NCBI RefSeq assembly: GCF_039521745.1
Contig: NZ_BAAACT010000045.1
Length of the DNA stretch: 64,000 nt
Source of the DNA: Faecalicatena contorta
GTDB taxonomy: Bacteria > Bacillota > Clostridia > Lachnospirales > Lachnospiraceae
Strand: one strand, 5' to 3'
Numbering within the stretch: position 1 is the first letter of the stretch; the number at the start of each line of letters is the position of its first letter. This document shows positions 54,778 to 63,816 of this stretch, in pieces. A program made the position numbers and the translations under genes. Under the pieces are notes generated by a model. It saw only the letters and a program-made list of their open reading frames with translations. It had not been told where the DNA came from and did no database searches.

Positions 54778-57456
54778 ATGAAGGAAGACAGCAGAAAGCC
54801 GGATCTGTTTTTGAAACAGCTGATGGAGGCTGAGAAAGAACAAAGCGGAAAAGGCAGATTAAAAATATTTTTTGGTTACGCGGCAGGCATAGGAAAAACC
54901 TATGCCATGCTGTCGTCTGCCCACAAGGCGAAAGACGCAGGAATTGACGTGGTGGCAGGCTACATAGAACCGCATACTAGGCCGGAGACGATGGCTCTGA
55001 CGCAGGGCCTGGAGATGCTTTCTGTAAAAGAGGTGGAATATCACGGCATACGTCTCCATGAATTTGACCTGGAAGCTGCCCTGCTCAGAAAACCCGAACT
55101 GATTCTGGTGGATGAACTGGCGCATACAAACGCACAGGGCAGTATCCATGCCAAACGTTACCAGGATATAAAGGAGCTTTTGAAGGCGGGGATTAATGTT
55201 TATACTACGGTCAATGTACAGCACTTAGAGAGTCTGAATGACACTATTGCAGGGATTACGGGGGTGCTTGTGCGGGAACGGATCCCCGACAGCGTGTTTG
55301 ACGAGGCGGATCAGGTGGAGATGGTGGATATTGAGCCGGAGGAGCTGCTGGAGCGGCTGAAGGCCGGGAAGATCTATAAGGAAAAGCAGGCGGACCGGGC
55401 GCTTTCCAACTTTTTTACAAAGGATAACCTGATCTCTCTGCGGGAAATTGCACTGCGGCGTATGGCTGACCGTGTGAATCTTGCCCAGGACAGTATGATC
55501 CATGCCAGCAATGAGACAGCGGAACATCTTATGGTATGCTTGTCCCCTTCGCCTTCCAACGGCAAGGTGATCCGGCAGGCGGCCCGGATGGCGAATGCAT
55601 TTCACGGCAAACTGACTGCGCTCTATGTGGAAACGCCGGATTCGGCCAATATGTCGAAGGCGGATCAGAAGGGGCTGAATGATAATATGCGGCTGGCGGA
55701 ACAGCTGGGAGCAAAAATCGTAACTTCCTATGGCAATGATATCGTAGAAGAAATTGCGGCATATGCGCAGGCATCCCGAGTCTCCAAGGTTGTTCTGGGC
55801 AGAACTTATACAAAACGAAGGCTTTTGTTTATCCGGGACAGCGTATCCGAACAGCTATCCAGGCTGGCGCCGAACCTGGAAATCTTTCTGATCCCGGATG
55901 CATTCGATAAGAGGTACAGGGGCCGCGTAAAAAAGAGGCGGGAGGAGACATATAAGAAGGCCTGGCTTGATGCGCTCATATGTATTGTCAGCCTGGGCGT
56001 GTCCACGGCAATTGCCCTGATCTTCACCAGGCTCGGATTCAGCGACGCCAATCTGGTCATGGTATATATCCTGGGTGTGCTGACATCGGCTATGTTTACC
56101 AGCCATCAGATCTGGGGTATAATTACAAGTGTTTTCAGCGTGCTTGTGTTTAATTATTTTTTTACAGATCCGGTGCGGACGCTGTCTGTCAATGATCCGG
56201 GATACTTTATTACATTTTTTGTGATGTTTGTCACTTCCCTGTGCAGCTCGGCGCTTACCAAGCAGGTGAAGAACTATGCCCGCCAGAATGCCAGGAAGGC
56301 CTACCGTACGGAACTGCTTTTGGAAACCAGCAGAAAGCTGCAGGATGCGGGTACCACCCAGGAGATTGCTTCAAGAACGATTCAGCAGCTGGGAATGCTT
56401 CTGGAGAAGAATATTTATTTCTATCTCGGGAAACCATCGGCGAATAACAGGCCGATTGTATATAAGAAAGATCCGGATGCTCCGGATGTGCTGGGGGAGG
56501 AGGAATTGGGAGTTGCCCAATGGACCTTCCGCAACAATAAGCATGCAGGCTTCTCCACCCAGACGCTTCCGGGTTCCCGCTTCCTTTTTGCCGCGGTCAG
56601 GAGCGGGGAGAGAGTCTTTGCGGTGGTCGGGATTGATATGGAGAGGAAGGCGATACCAGCTTTTGAAGAAGGCGTTATGGGGGCTATTTTGAACGAGTGC
56701 GCGTTTGCATTGGAGAAGGAGGCGCTCCTCGTACAACAGCAGGAGATTGACCTGAAGCTGCAGAAGGAACAGCTGCGTGCGAATCTGCTGCGCTCTATTT
56801 CCCACGATCTGCGAACGCCTCTTACCAGCATATCGGGCAATGCCGAGACCCTTTTGATCAATGAAGGCGAAGTGGAAAAGGAGCAGAGAAAGAAGATTTA
56901 CAAAGATATCTATGATGATTCCATGTGGCTGATTAATTTGGTTGAAAATCTGCTTTCTGTCACCAGGATTGAGAATGGCACGATGGAACTGAACCTTCAG
57001 GGCGAGATTGTGGAAGATGTGATCGAAGAAGCGCTGCATCACGTGAACCGGCGCGGAAAAGAACAGAAGATCCACGTGGAATGTGATGAGCTGTTGATGG
57101 CGAAGATGGATGTAAAATTAATGCTTCAGGTGTTGATTAATTTGACGGACAATGCGGTAAAATATACGCCGGCAGGCTCCGAGATCTGGATTAAAGCGCT
57201 AAAACAGGGAAATAAGGCCGTGATCTCGGTAGCAGATAATGGACCGGGGATTCCGGCAGAGCTCAAGCCCAAGCTGTTCCAGATGTTTTATACCGCAGGC
57301 CATGCGGTTACCGACGGCAGGCGGGGGATGGGCCTGGGGCTGACTTTGTGCAAATCCATTATCAATGCTCATGGAAGCGAGTTAAAAGTATTTGACAATG
57401 TTCCGAAGGGAACCGTATTTTGTTTTGAATTGGAAGTGGAGGAAGTAACATTATGA
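54778..57456 (+). CDS. kdpD: KdpD-type osmosensitive K+ channel sensor kinase
   Basis: An 892-residue sensor kinase. The N-terminal KdpD domain (about 24-232) has GYAAGIGKTYAMLSSAHKAK with a Walker-A-like loop and DELAHTNAQG; then a universal-stress-like domain (about 247-375), four transmembrane helices near 400-500, a GAF-like region, and the kinase core: LLRSISHDLRTPLTSISGNA with His676, NLTDNAVKY (N box), VADNGPGIP (G1) and GMGLGLTLCKS (G2). With KdpE it normally activates kdpFABC in low potassium; those genes are absent nearby. Overlaps kdpE by 4 bases. Confidence 0.93.
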   Translation: MKEDSRKPDLFLKQLMEAEKEQSGKGRLKIFFGYAAGIGKTYAMLSSAHKAKDAGIDVVAGYIEPHTRPETMALTQGLEMLSVKEVEYHGIRLHEFDLEAALLRKPELILVDELAHTNAQGSIHAKRYQDIKELLKAGINVYTTVNVQHLESLNDTIAGITGVLVRERIPDSVFDEADQVEMVDIEPEELLERLKAGKIYKEKQADRALSNFFTKDNLISLREIALRRMADRVNLAQDSMIHASNETAEHLMVCLSPSPSNGKVIRQAARMANAFHGKLTALYVETPDSANMSKADQKGLNDNMRLAEQLGAKIVTSYGNDIVEEIAAYAQASRVSKVVLGRTYTKRRLLFIRDSVSEQLSRLAPNLEIFLIPDAFDKRYRGRVKKRREETYKKAWLDALICIVSLGVSTAIALIFTRLGFSDANLVMVYILGVLTSAMFTSHQIWGIITSVFSVLVFNYFFTDPVRTLSVNDPGYFITFFVMFVTSLCSSALTKQVKNYARQNARKAYRTELLLETSRKLQDAGTTQEIASRTIQQLGMLLEKNIYFYLGKPSANNRPIVYKKDPDAPDVLGEEELGVAQWTFRNNKHAGFSTQTLPGSRFLFAAVRSGERVFAVVGIDMERKAIPAFEEGVMGAILNECAFALEKEALLVQQQEIDLKLQKEQLRANLLRSISHDLRTPLTSISGNAETLLINEGEVEKEQRKKIYKDIYDDSMWLINLVENLLSVTRIENGTMELNLQGEIVEDVIEEALHHVNRRGKEQKIHVECDELLMAKMDVKLMLQVLINLTDNAVKYTPAGSEIWIKALKQGNKAVISVADNGPGIPAELKPKLFQMFYTAGHAVTDGRRGMGLGLTLCKSIINAHGSELKVFDNVPKGTVFCFELEVEEVTL

Positions 57457-58181
57457 CAGTGAATGGCAAACCTTTTATTCTTGTTGTCGAGGATGATATG
57501 CCGGTCAGGAATCTGATCACCACAACGCTGGAATCCCAGGATTATAAATATGAGACTGCTGCTAACGGAAACCAGGCGGTCATGGCTGCGGCTTCCGGCA
57601 ATCCGGATATCATACTGATGGACCTGGGGCTGCCGGATATGGACGGTATCGAGGTGATCCGAAAGATCCGGACGTGGTCTGTTGCGCCGGTGATCGTGAT
57701 CAGCGCAAGAAGTGATGACAGGGATAAAGTGGAGGCTCTGGACGCCGGGGCTGATGATTATCTGACAAAACCGTTCAGTGTGGAGGAGTTGCTGGCAAGA
57801 CTGCGTTCCACGCTGCGCAGGGTGCAGTATCTCATGCGGACGAAGGATCAGAACTCCAGTGTGTTTAAAGATGGGGATCTGGTGATTGATTACGGCGCAG
57901 GAACTGTCTTTGTGGGAGAAAAAGAGATTCATCTCATGCCTTTGGAGTACAGCCTGCTCTGTCTGCTCGCGCAGAATGTTGGAAAAGTTCTCACATACCA
58001 GTTTATCCTGGATAAAGTCTGGGTGAATGCGATTGAAAGCGATATGTCCTCTCTCAGAGTGTATATGGCGTCACTCCGTAAAAAAATTGAAAAAGATAAA
58101 TCCAATCCGCAGTATATCCAGACCCATATAGGCGTAGGGTACCGGATGCTGCGGGTAGATGAGAAGACGGAGGTTAGCTAA
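57453..58181 (+). CDS. kdpE: KdpE-type response regulator
   Basis: A 242-residue OmpR-family regulator paired with KdpD. The receiver domain has ILVVEDDMPVRNL, IILMDLGLPDMDG with the phosphorylated Asp57, ISARSDD and LTKPFSVEELLARL; the winged helix has LMPLEYSLLCLLAQNVGKVL, SSLRVYMASLRKKIE and THIGVGYRMLRVDE. Start overlaps kdpD. The downstream subtilase is not part of the usual Kdp set. Confidence 0.93.
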   Translation: MTVNGKPFILVVEDDMPVRNLITTTLESQDYKYETAANGNQAVMAAASGNPDIILMDLGLPDMDGIEVIRKIRTWSVAPVIVISARSDDRDKVEALDAGADDYLTKPFSVEELLARLRSTLRRVQYLMRTKDQNSSVFKDGDLVIDYGAGTVFVGEKEIHLMPLEYSLLCLLAQNVGKVLTYQFILDKVWVNAIESDMSSLRVYMASLRKKIEKDKSNPQYIQTHIGVGYRMLRVDEKTEVS

Positions 58182-58248
58182 CAGACGGGGCGCAAATTTA
58201 GTAGACAGGGACAACATTTCTGAATATCATATTAAAAAAGGTGTTTTC

Positions 58249-59160
58249 ATGAAATGGGTAAAGCAGACTGTTGGATATTGGTGCCCGGATATCATTACTA
58301 ATAAGTACCTGGGACAGGGTGTGCGCGCAGCGGTACTGGATACCGGAATCACGCTTCACCCTGATTTTGATAGAAGAATTATTGGTTTTCGCGATTTTGT
58401 TAATCATAAAGATAAAATATATGATGATGGTAAGCACGGAACGCATGTTTCTGGAATCCTTGCCGGGAGCGGGAGGCTGTCCTCGGGAGTATACGCCGGG
58501 ATGGCACCGCGGGCGGAGATTCTGGTAGGAAAGGTACTGGATCATACGGGGAACGGCTCGGTGGAGGATGTTCTTGAGGGAATTGACTGGCTGATTATGA
58601 TCCACAAAAGGGTGAAACTCCGCATTGTGAATATCTCTGTGGGAACACAGCCGGGAGTGGAGAAAGCACAGGAACAAAGACTTGTGGATGCTGTGGAAGC
58701 GCTTTGGGATGAAGGGCTTGTGGTGGTCGTCTCAGCAGGAAATTATGGACCGGGCGCGGGGACAGTCGCCGTTCCGGGTACCAGCAGGAAAGTGATAACC
58801 GTAGGGGCAGTGGGGGAGAAAAGATCGATCGTTGCGGGGCGCGGCGGAAGAGAATGGAATTATTCGGGGAACGGCCCCACGGATGCTTGCGTTATTAAGC
58901 CGGATTTGCTGGCGCCTGGGACGAATATCCTGAGCTGCAACGGTGATTATACCAACCGCTGGCAGAAGCCTTATGTCACAAAAAGCGGCACCTCGATGGC
59001 AACGCCTGTGGTGTCGGGAGCGATCGCCTGCATGCTGTCAAAATTTCCGGATATGACCAATGTGGAGGTAAAGCTCAAGCTCCGTGAGTCTTGTGTCAGA
59101 AATGAGTGCTCGGCACAGGGCTGGGGGATGCTCAACGTAGGAAAACTGCTTACGATGTAA
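58249..59160 (+). CDS. Intracellular subtilisin-like serine protease
   Basis: A 303-residue S8 peptidase of the AprX-like type. The catalytic triad is Asp31 in AAVLDTGIT, His63 in GKHGTHVSG and Ser249 in SGTSMATPVVSG, and the oxyanion Asn is in VSAGNYGPGA. There is no signal peptide or propeptide, which points to an intracellular enzyme. The start at 58249 follows AAAAAGGTG; the frame overlaps the end of kdpE further upstream, so an earlier start is unlikely. Follows kdpDE on the same strand; terminator downstream. Confidence 0.9.
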   Translation: MKWVKQTVGYWCPDIITNKYLGQGVRAAVLDTGITLHPDFDRRIIGFRDFVNHKDKIYDDGKHGTHVSGILAGSGRLSSGVYAGMAPRAEILVGKVLDHTGNGSVEDVLEGIDWLIMIHKRVKLRIVNISVGTQPGVEKAQEQRLVDAVEALWDEGLVVVVSAGNYGPGAGTVAVPGTSRKVITVGAVGEKRSIVAGRGGREWNYSGNGPTDACVIKPDLLAPGTNILSCNGDYTNRWQKPYVTKSGTSMATPVVSGAIACMLSKFPDMTNVEVKLKLRESCVRNECSAQGWGMLNVGKLLTM

Positions 59161-59211
59161 TTTGCTGGAAAGACAGTTTGGAAAAACAAGTTTAAAAGCG
59201 GATAAAAAAAC

Positions 59212-59257
59212 AAGGCAGGTGTCAAGAAAAAATACTTGACACCTGCCCTGCTTTTTA
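59212..59257 (+). terminator. Terminator before ylxM
   Basis: GGCAGGTGTCAAG (59214-59226) and CTTGACACCTGCC (59235-59247) are perfect 13-base arms, followed by CTGCTTTTT. It separates the protease gene from the SRP operon. Confidence 0.85.
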
Positions 59258-59274
59258 GTATGATAACAAAGGTG

Positions 59275-59631
59275 ATGATTGTGAATGAAATTTTGGAACA
59301 GGCGTTGTTATATGATTTTTATGGTGAACTACTCACGGATCACCAAAAAGAGATTTATGGGCAGTTTGTGCTGGAAGATCTGTCATTAAGCGAGATTGCG
59401 CAGTCTGAAGGGATCAGCAGACAGGGTGTCCACGACCTGGTCAGGCGCTGCCAGAAGATTCTGGAAGGGTATGAGAGCAAGCTGCATCTTGTTGAGAAGT
59501 TTCTTTCTGTAAAAAAGATGGTGCAGGAGATTAATGATGTGCTTGACTCTTACGAGAGTCGAGATGTGGAGCCGGAAGTAATGGCTGAGAGAATCCGGAG
59601 GATTTCGGATACTATTATAGAGGAGTTATAG
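59275..59631 (+). CDS. ylxM: YlxM-type signal recognition particle-associated protein
   Basis: A roughly 118-residue helix-turn-helix protein of the YlxM/p13 family, always next to ffh. Typical are YDFYGELLTDHQKEIYGQFV, LEDLSLSEIAQSEGISRQGV and HDLVRRCQKILEGYESKL. It is thought to act with Ffh in the signal recognition particle. AAAGGTG favours the GTG at 59281 or the ATG at 59275; the open frame reaches further up. The ffh start follows one base after the stop. Confidence 0.85.
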   Translation: MIVNEILEQALLYDFYGELLTDHQKEIYGQFVLEDLSLSEIAQSEGISRQGVHDLVRRCQKILEGYESKLHLVEKFLSVKKMVQEINDVLDSYESRDVEPEVMAERIRRISDTIIEEL

Positions 59632-59632
59632 A

Positions 59633-60988
59633 ATGGCATTTGACAGTTTAACTGAAAAGCTTCAAAACGTATTTAAAAACCTCCGCAGTAAGGGAAGGCT
59701 TACGGAAGACGATGTGAAGACGGCCCTGAAGGAAGTAAAGATGGCGCTTCTGGAAGCAGACGTCAATTTTAAGGTAGTCAAGGGATTTGTCAAAGATGTA
59801 CAGGAACGCGCAGTCGGGCAGGACGTGATGAACGGACTGAATCCGGGCCAGATGGTTATCAAGATCGTAAACGAAGAGATGGTCAAGCTGATGGGATCCG
59901 AGACGACGGAGATACAGCTGCAGCCGGGCAGTGCGATCACGGTGATTATGATGGCGGGCCTTCAGGGAGCCGGTAAGACGACGACTACGGCTAAGCTGGC
60001 GGGAAAGTACAAGTTAAAGGGCAAGAAACCGCTGCTTGTGGCATGCGATGTATACAGGCCGGCAGCAATCAAGCAGTTACAGATAAATGGAGAGAAGCAG
60101 GGCGTGGAAGTATTTTCCATGGGAGATAAGAACAAGCCTGCGGACATTGCAAAGGCCGCTTATGAACACGCGGTAAAGAATGGCAACAACATTGTGATAC
60201 TGGATACCGCCGGACGTCTTCACATTGATGAAGATATGATGGGAGAGCTTCAGGAGATTAAGGAGGCAGTCACAGTGCATCAGACGATCCTGGTCGTGGA
60301 TGCAATGACCGGACAGGATGCGGTGAATGTTGCCGGAAGTTTCCATGAAAAGATCGGAATTGACGGAGTCATTGTCACGAAACTGGACGGTGACACCCGG
60401 GGCGGTGCGGCGCTGTCAATCAAAGCCGTAACCGGAAGGCCGATTTTATATGTAGGTATGGGAGAAAAACTTTCCGACCTGGAACAGTTCTATCCGGACC
60501 GAATGGCTTCCCGTATTTTGGGCATGGGGGATGTCCTGACTCTGATTGAAAAAGCAGGGGCGGAGATAGACGAAGAAAAAGCCAAAAAGATGACAGAGAA
60601 GATGAAGAAGGCCCAGTTTGATTTTGACGATTATCTGGAAAGCATGAGCCAGATGAAAAAGATGGGCGGTCTGTCAAGCGTCATGAGCATGATGCCGGGA
60701 CTCGGCGGCATGAACTCGAAGCTGCCGGATTTGGATTCCGAGGAGAATGACAAGAAAATGGCCCGGATGGAGGCCATGATCCATTCCATGACACTGGAGG
60801 AACGCAGCAACCCGGATCTGTTAAACCCATCCAGAAAGCACCGGATAGCCAGAGGCGCCGGCGTGGATATATCAGAAGTGAACCGTATGGTGAAGCAGTT
60901 CAATGAGGCCAGGAAGATGATGAAGAAACTTCCGGGCATGATGGGCGGCAAAGGTGGTAAGAAAGGTAAGTTCAGGCTTCCTTTTTAA
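59633..60988 (+). CDS. ffh: Signal recognition particle protein Ffh
   Basis: The GTPase of the signal recognition particle, which targets nascent membrane proteins. The NG domain has DGLTEKLQNVFKNLRSKGRL at the N-terminus, GLQGAGKTTTTAKLAGKYK (P-loop), VACDVYRPAAIKQL, DTAGRLHIDED and TKLDGDTRGGAALSI; the C-terminal M domain is Met-rich (MSQMKKMGGLSSVMSMMPGL) and ends MMGGKGGKKGKF. Start follows AGAGGAG after ylxM. Confidence 0.97.
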   Translation: MAFDSLTEKLQNVFKNLRSKGRLTEDDVKTALKEVKMALLEADVNFKVVKGFVKDVQERAVGQDVMNGLNPGQMVIKIVNEEMVKLMGSETTEIQLQPGSAITVIMMAGLQGAGKTTTTAKLAGKYKLKGKKPLLVACDVYRPAAIKQLQINGEKQGVEVFSMGDKNKPADIAKAAYEHAVKNGNNIVILDTAGRLHIDEDMMGELQEIKEAVTVHQTILVVDAMTGQDAVNVAGSFHEKIGIDGVIVTKLDGDTRGGAALSIKAVTGRPILYVGMGEKLSDLEQFYPDRMASRILGMGDVLTLIEKAGAEIDEEKAKKMTEKMKKAQFDFDDYLESMSQMKKMGGLSSVMSMMPGLGGMNSKLPDLDSEENDKKMARMEAMIHSMTLEERSNPDLLNPSRKHRIARGAGVDISEVNRMVKQFNEARKMMKKLPGMMGGKGGKKGKFRLPF

Positions 60989-61035
60989 CACATAAATTAA
61001 CAAAAAAGAAAAAATAATAAGAAGAGGTGAAAAAA

Positions 61036-61281
61036 ATGGCAGTAAAAATCAGATTAAAAAGAATGGGACAGAAGAAGGCTCCTTTCTATAGAATCGTAGT
61101 TGCAGATTCCAGATCTCCAAGAGATGGTAAGTTCATCGAGGAAATCGGAACATATGATCCGAACCTGGAGCCAAGCGGAATCAAGGTAGACGAGGAAGCA
61201 GCTAAGAAGTGGTTAAACAACGGAGCTCAGCCTACAGAAGTAGTAGGAAAAATCTTGAAAGCAGCAGGCATTGAGAAATAA
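61036..61281 (+). CDS. rpsP: Ribosomal protein S16
   Basis: Small-subunit ribosomal protein, 81 residues, with MAVKIRLKRMGQKKAPFYRI, VVADSRSPRDGKFIEEIGTY and DEEAAKKWLNNGAQPTEVV. AGAAGAGGTGA precedes the ATG. Standard member of this operon. Codon use is biased to AGA, GTA and TCC, consistent with high expression. Confidence 0.98.
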   Translation: MAVKIRLKRMGQKKAPFYRIVVADSRSPRDGKFIEEIGTYDPNLEPSGIKVDEEAAKKWLNNGAQPTEVVGKILKAAGIEK

Positions 61282-61304
61282 GCTGTTCCGCGGAGGTGGC
61301 TTAG

Positions 61305-61535
61305 ATGAAAGAATTAGTTGAAGTAATTGCGAAAGCATTAGTAGACGAACCGGACAGCGTTGTTGTGACTGAAAGACAGGACGGCAGGACTACTGTGTTA
61401 GAAGTTCGTGTCGCTGACGGCGATATGGGCAAGGTTATTGGAAAACAGGGCCGTATTGCAAAGGCGATCCGTTCTGTAGTGAAGGCAGCTGCTGCCAAGG
61501 AAGATAAGAGAGTTGTTGTTGATATTATACAATAG
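61305..61535 (+). CDS. khpA: KH-domain RNA-binding protein KhpA
   Basis: A 76-residue single KH-domain protein, partner of KhpB in RNA binding in Firmicutes. GKVIGKQGRIAKAIRSVVKA is the GxxG-containing RNA-binding loop. AGGTGG precedes the ATG. Conserved position between rpsP and rimM. Confidence 0.93.
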   Translation: MKELVEVIAKALVDEPDSVVVTERQDGRTTVLEVRVADGDMGKVIGKQGRIAKAIRSVVKAAAAKEDKRVVVDIIQ

Positions 61536-61540
61536 CAGAA

Positions 61541-61587
61541 TTTAAGGGGACAGCCTTCATGCGCCAGCATAAAGAGACTGCCCCTTT
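61541..61587 (+). terminator. Partial terminator after khpA
   Basis: AAGGGGACAG and CTGCCCCTT pair with one bulge and are followed by TCCTTTT. It may reduce transcription into rimM. Confidence 0.5.
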
Positions 61588-61691
61588 CCTTTTATCTGTA
61601 AAATGGCGGGTGTCTGACTCATTTTATGGAGACTGGACGGGATGCCGTCTTATGTGAAGTTAAATTAAGAAAACAGATACAGGAGAAGAAT

Positions 61692-62198
61692 ATGGAACAG
61701 TTCTTACAGGTAGGGGTGATTTCCTCTACTCATGGAATCCGCGGGGAAGTCAAGGTGTTCCCGACGACAGACGACGCGGCTAGATTTAAAAGTTTAAAAC
61801 AGGTGATACTTGATACGGGAAAAGAACACATTCTCATGGAGATACAGGGCGTAAAGTTTTTTAAGCAGTTCGTCATTGTAAAGTTTAAGGGAATTGATGA
61901 TATAAACGATGTAGAAAAATACAAAGGGAAAAGCCTGTTTGTGTCCCGGGAGGATGCGGTCAGCCTGGAGGAGGACGAGTACTATATCGCGGATCTGATC
62001 GGTATGAAGGTGTATACGGAGGACGGTGAGTTCGGCGTGCTGAAGGATGTAATTGAGACCGGAGCGAATGAAGTCTATGTGGTAGAGTCAACGGAACATG
62101 GGGAGGTACTGATTCCGGCGATTCACGACTGTATACTGGATGTGAATGTGGAGGAACAGACGATGAAGGTACATCTGCTGGAGGGACTTATATCATGA
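61692..62198 (+). CDS. rimM: 16S rRNA processing protein RimM
   Basis: A 168-residue ribosome maturation factor that helps 30S head assembly with S19. QVGVISSTHGIRGEVKVFP is the N-terminal signature, LFVSREDAVSLEEDEYYIADLIG and ANEVYVVES belong to the PRC-barrel half, and VLIPAIHDCILDVNVEEQTM ends it. AGGAGAAG precedes the ATG at 61692; an in-frame ATG further up has no site. Overlaps trmD by 4 bases. Confidence 0.93.
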   Translation: MEQFLQVGVISSTHGIRGEVKVFPTTDDAARFKSLKQVILDTGKEHILMEIQGVKFFKQFVIVKFKGIDDINDVEKYKGKSLFVSREDAVSLEEDEYYIADLIGMKVYTEDGEFGVLKDVIETGANEVYVVESTEHGEVLIPAIHDCILDVNVEEQTMKVHLLEGLIS

Positions 62199-62887
62199 AT
62201 TTTCACATACTGACTTTATTTCCTGAAATGGTGATGGACGGGTTGAATACTAGCATTATAGGGCGGGCAGTGAATAACGGCCTGCTGTCAATTGAAGCCG
62301 TAAATATCCGGGATTATGCATTTAATAAACACCAGAGCGTGGATGATTATCCTTACGGAGGAGGGGCCGGCATGCTGATGCAGGCAGAGCCGGTGTATCA
62401 GGCGTACCAATCTATCGCCGGGAGGCTGGATAGGCAGCCCAGGGTGATCTATCTTTCACCGCAGGGTAAGACTTTCGATCAAAAGATGGCAGAGGAACTG
62501 GCGCAGGAACATGAACTGGTGCTGCTCTGCGGACATTACGAGGGGATCGACGAGAGGGTGCTGGAAGAGATTGTGACGGATTATGTCTCCATCGGGGATT
62601 ATGTGCTAACCGGGGGAGAACTTCCCGCTATGGTTATGGTGGATGCGATATCACGGCTGGTTCCGGGGGTTCTGCACAATGATGTGTCGGCGGAATTTGA
62701 ATCCTTTCAGGATAATCTGCTGGAATATCCGCAGTACTCCAGGCCGGAAGAATGGCATGGAAAAAAAGTGCCGGAGGTGCTGCTTTCCGGGCATCATGCA
62801 AATATTGAAAAGTGGCGGCGGGAACAGGCTGTATTGAGGACCAGGGAACGGCGGCCGGATCTTCTGGAGAAGAGGGGCGGATTGTAA
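62195..62887 (+). CDS. trmD: tRNA (guanine-37-N1)-methyltransferase
   Basis: TrmD methylates G37 next to the anticodon using S-adenosylmethionine, preventing frameshifts. The 230-residue protein has the knotted SPOUT features: NFHILTLFPEMV, DDYPYGGGAGMLMQAEPVYQ, VIYLSPQGKTFDQ, LLCGHYEGIDERV, EIVTDYVSIGDYVLTGGELPA and the C-terminal WRREQAVLRT. Starts inside rimM by 4 bases. The usual next gene, rplS, is not here; a terminator and an unrelated leftward gene follow. Confidence 0.97.
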   Translation: MNFHILTLFPEMVMDGLNTSIIGRAVNNGLLSIEAVNIRDYAFNKHQSVDDYPYGGGAGMLMQAEPVYQAYQSIAGRLDRQPRVIYLSPQGKTFDQKMAEELAQEHELVLLCGHYEGIDERVLEEIVTDYVSIGDYVLTGGELPAMVMVDAISRLVPGVLHNDVSAEFESFQDNLLEYPQYSRPEEWHGKKVPEVLLSGHHANIEKWRREQAVLRTRERRPDLLEKRGGL

Positions 62888-62890
62888 AGA

Positions 62891-62932
62891 GGGATATCTG
62901 TGTGCATTTTATGATGCTTTCACAGATATCCC
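62891..62932. terminator. Bidirectional terminator after trmD
   Basis: GGGATATCTGTG (62891-62902) and CACAGATATCCC (62921-62932) are perfect 12-base arms, with an inner GCAT/ATGC pair, between the convergent trmD and CAP gene. Confidence 0.75.
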
Positions 62933-62970
62933 ATTCCTTAATATTGGCAGAGCTTTCCTAAAATCAGGAT

Positions 62971-63816
62971 TTAATAAGTAAACAACTGCGTCCAGTAGTT
63001 AGTTCCGGAGGCGTTCTGATAGAGCCCTACCCCTATTGTGGTGTAATTCTTATTGAGTATATTGGCTCTGTGTCCGTCACTGTTCATCCAGCCGTTCATA
63101 ACCTGCTCAGGAGTTTTCTGTCCCCAGGCAATGTTCTCACCGGAACCCCGGTAGGTGACGCCCTGCTGTGTTAATGCAGTGCTGAAGGAACTGCCGTCCG
63201 GGCGTGTGTGTGAAAATGAGGTTTCGATTTCTTTCGCACGGACCTGAGCGGCTGCCTGTACAGACACGTCTGCTTTGACAGGAGAAAGACCGGCTTTGGC
63301 GCGTTCCTGGTTTACCAGATTTACGACCTGCTGGATAAATGCGTTATCGTTCTCGTCAACATCCGGCTGCTCGGGAGTTCCCGGTTGATTATTGTCCGGA
63401 AGCTCCGGGGTGCCAGGCTGGTTTCCGTCCGGAAGTTCCGGGTTCTCCGGCTGGTTTCCGTCCGGAAGTTCCGGGTTCTCCGGCTGATTGTTATCCGGGA
63501 GCTCCGGGTTCTCCGGCTGGTTGCCATCCGGGAGCTCCGGGTTCTCCGGCTGATTGTTATCCGGATTCTCCGGCTGTCCCGGGAGTCCTGGGATGATGCA
63601 GTCAAGCCAGTCCGGGATGGTGCAGTCATATCCTAGTGCTTCAAGTTTTTGTTTGAGTTCCTCTGTGCTGTTCAGAGGACCTGCAATATAGATTCCTTTG
63701 GACTGAAGAACCTGTCTGGTTTCTTCTATGGATGCCGCCTGTACTGTAAGGGGCGTGAATCCTGCTGTTCCTATGGCTGCAGCGGTGAGCAGAGCCGGTA
63801 ATATCTTATGTTTCAT
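62971..63816 (-). CDS. Secreted CAP/SCP-domain protein with Pro-rich repeats
   Basis: A 281-residue secreted protein. A signal peptide ends near VQAASIEET (about residue 27). A short region with CTIPDWLDC follows, then six units of eleven residues of the NQPENPELPDG kind, and a C-terminal CAP domain (VVNLVNQERAKAGLSPVKAD, SFSHTRPDGSSFSTALTQQG, SGENIAWGQKTPEQVMNGWM, NSDGHRANILN). CAP proteins in bacteria are extracellular and often wall-associated; enzymatic role unknown. The ATG at 63816 follows AGGAGG. Single gene. Confidence 0.88.
   Translation of the reverse strand: MKHKILPALLTAAAIGTAGFTPLTVQAASIEETRQVLQSKGIYIAGPLNSTEELKQKLEALGYDCTIPDWLDCIIPGLPGQPENPDNNQPENPELPDGNQPENPELPDNNQPENPELPDGNQPENPELPDGNQPGTPELPDNNQPGTPEQPDVDENDNAFIQQVVNLVNQERAKAGLSPVKADVSVQAAAQVRAKEIETSFSHTRPDGSSFSTALTQQGVTYRGSGENIAWGQKTPEQVMNGWMNSDGHRANILNKNYTTIGVGLYQNASGTNYWTQLFTY
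63358..63555 (-). repeat. 33-bp coding minisatellite in the CAP gene
   Basis: Six in-frame units of 33 bases encode the eleven-residue repeats. Units differ in a few positions (N or G after PD, GT or EN after the first P). Arrays of this kind change copy number by slippage or recombination, altering the length of the Pro-rich stalk. Confidence 0.85.

Noticed and set aside
63358..63555. CRISPR array
   Set aside because: The 33-bp units are directly adjacent, without spacers, and lie in frame inside the CAP gene.
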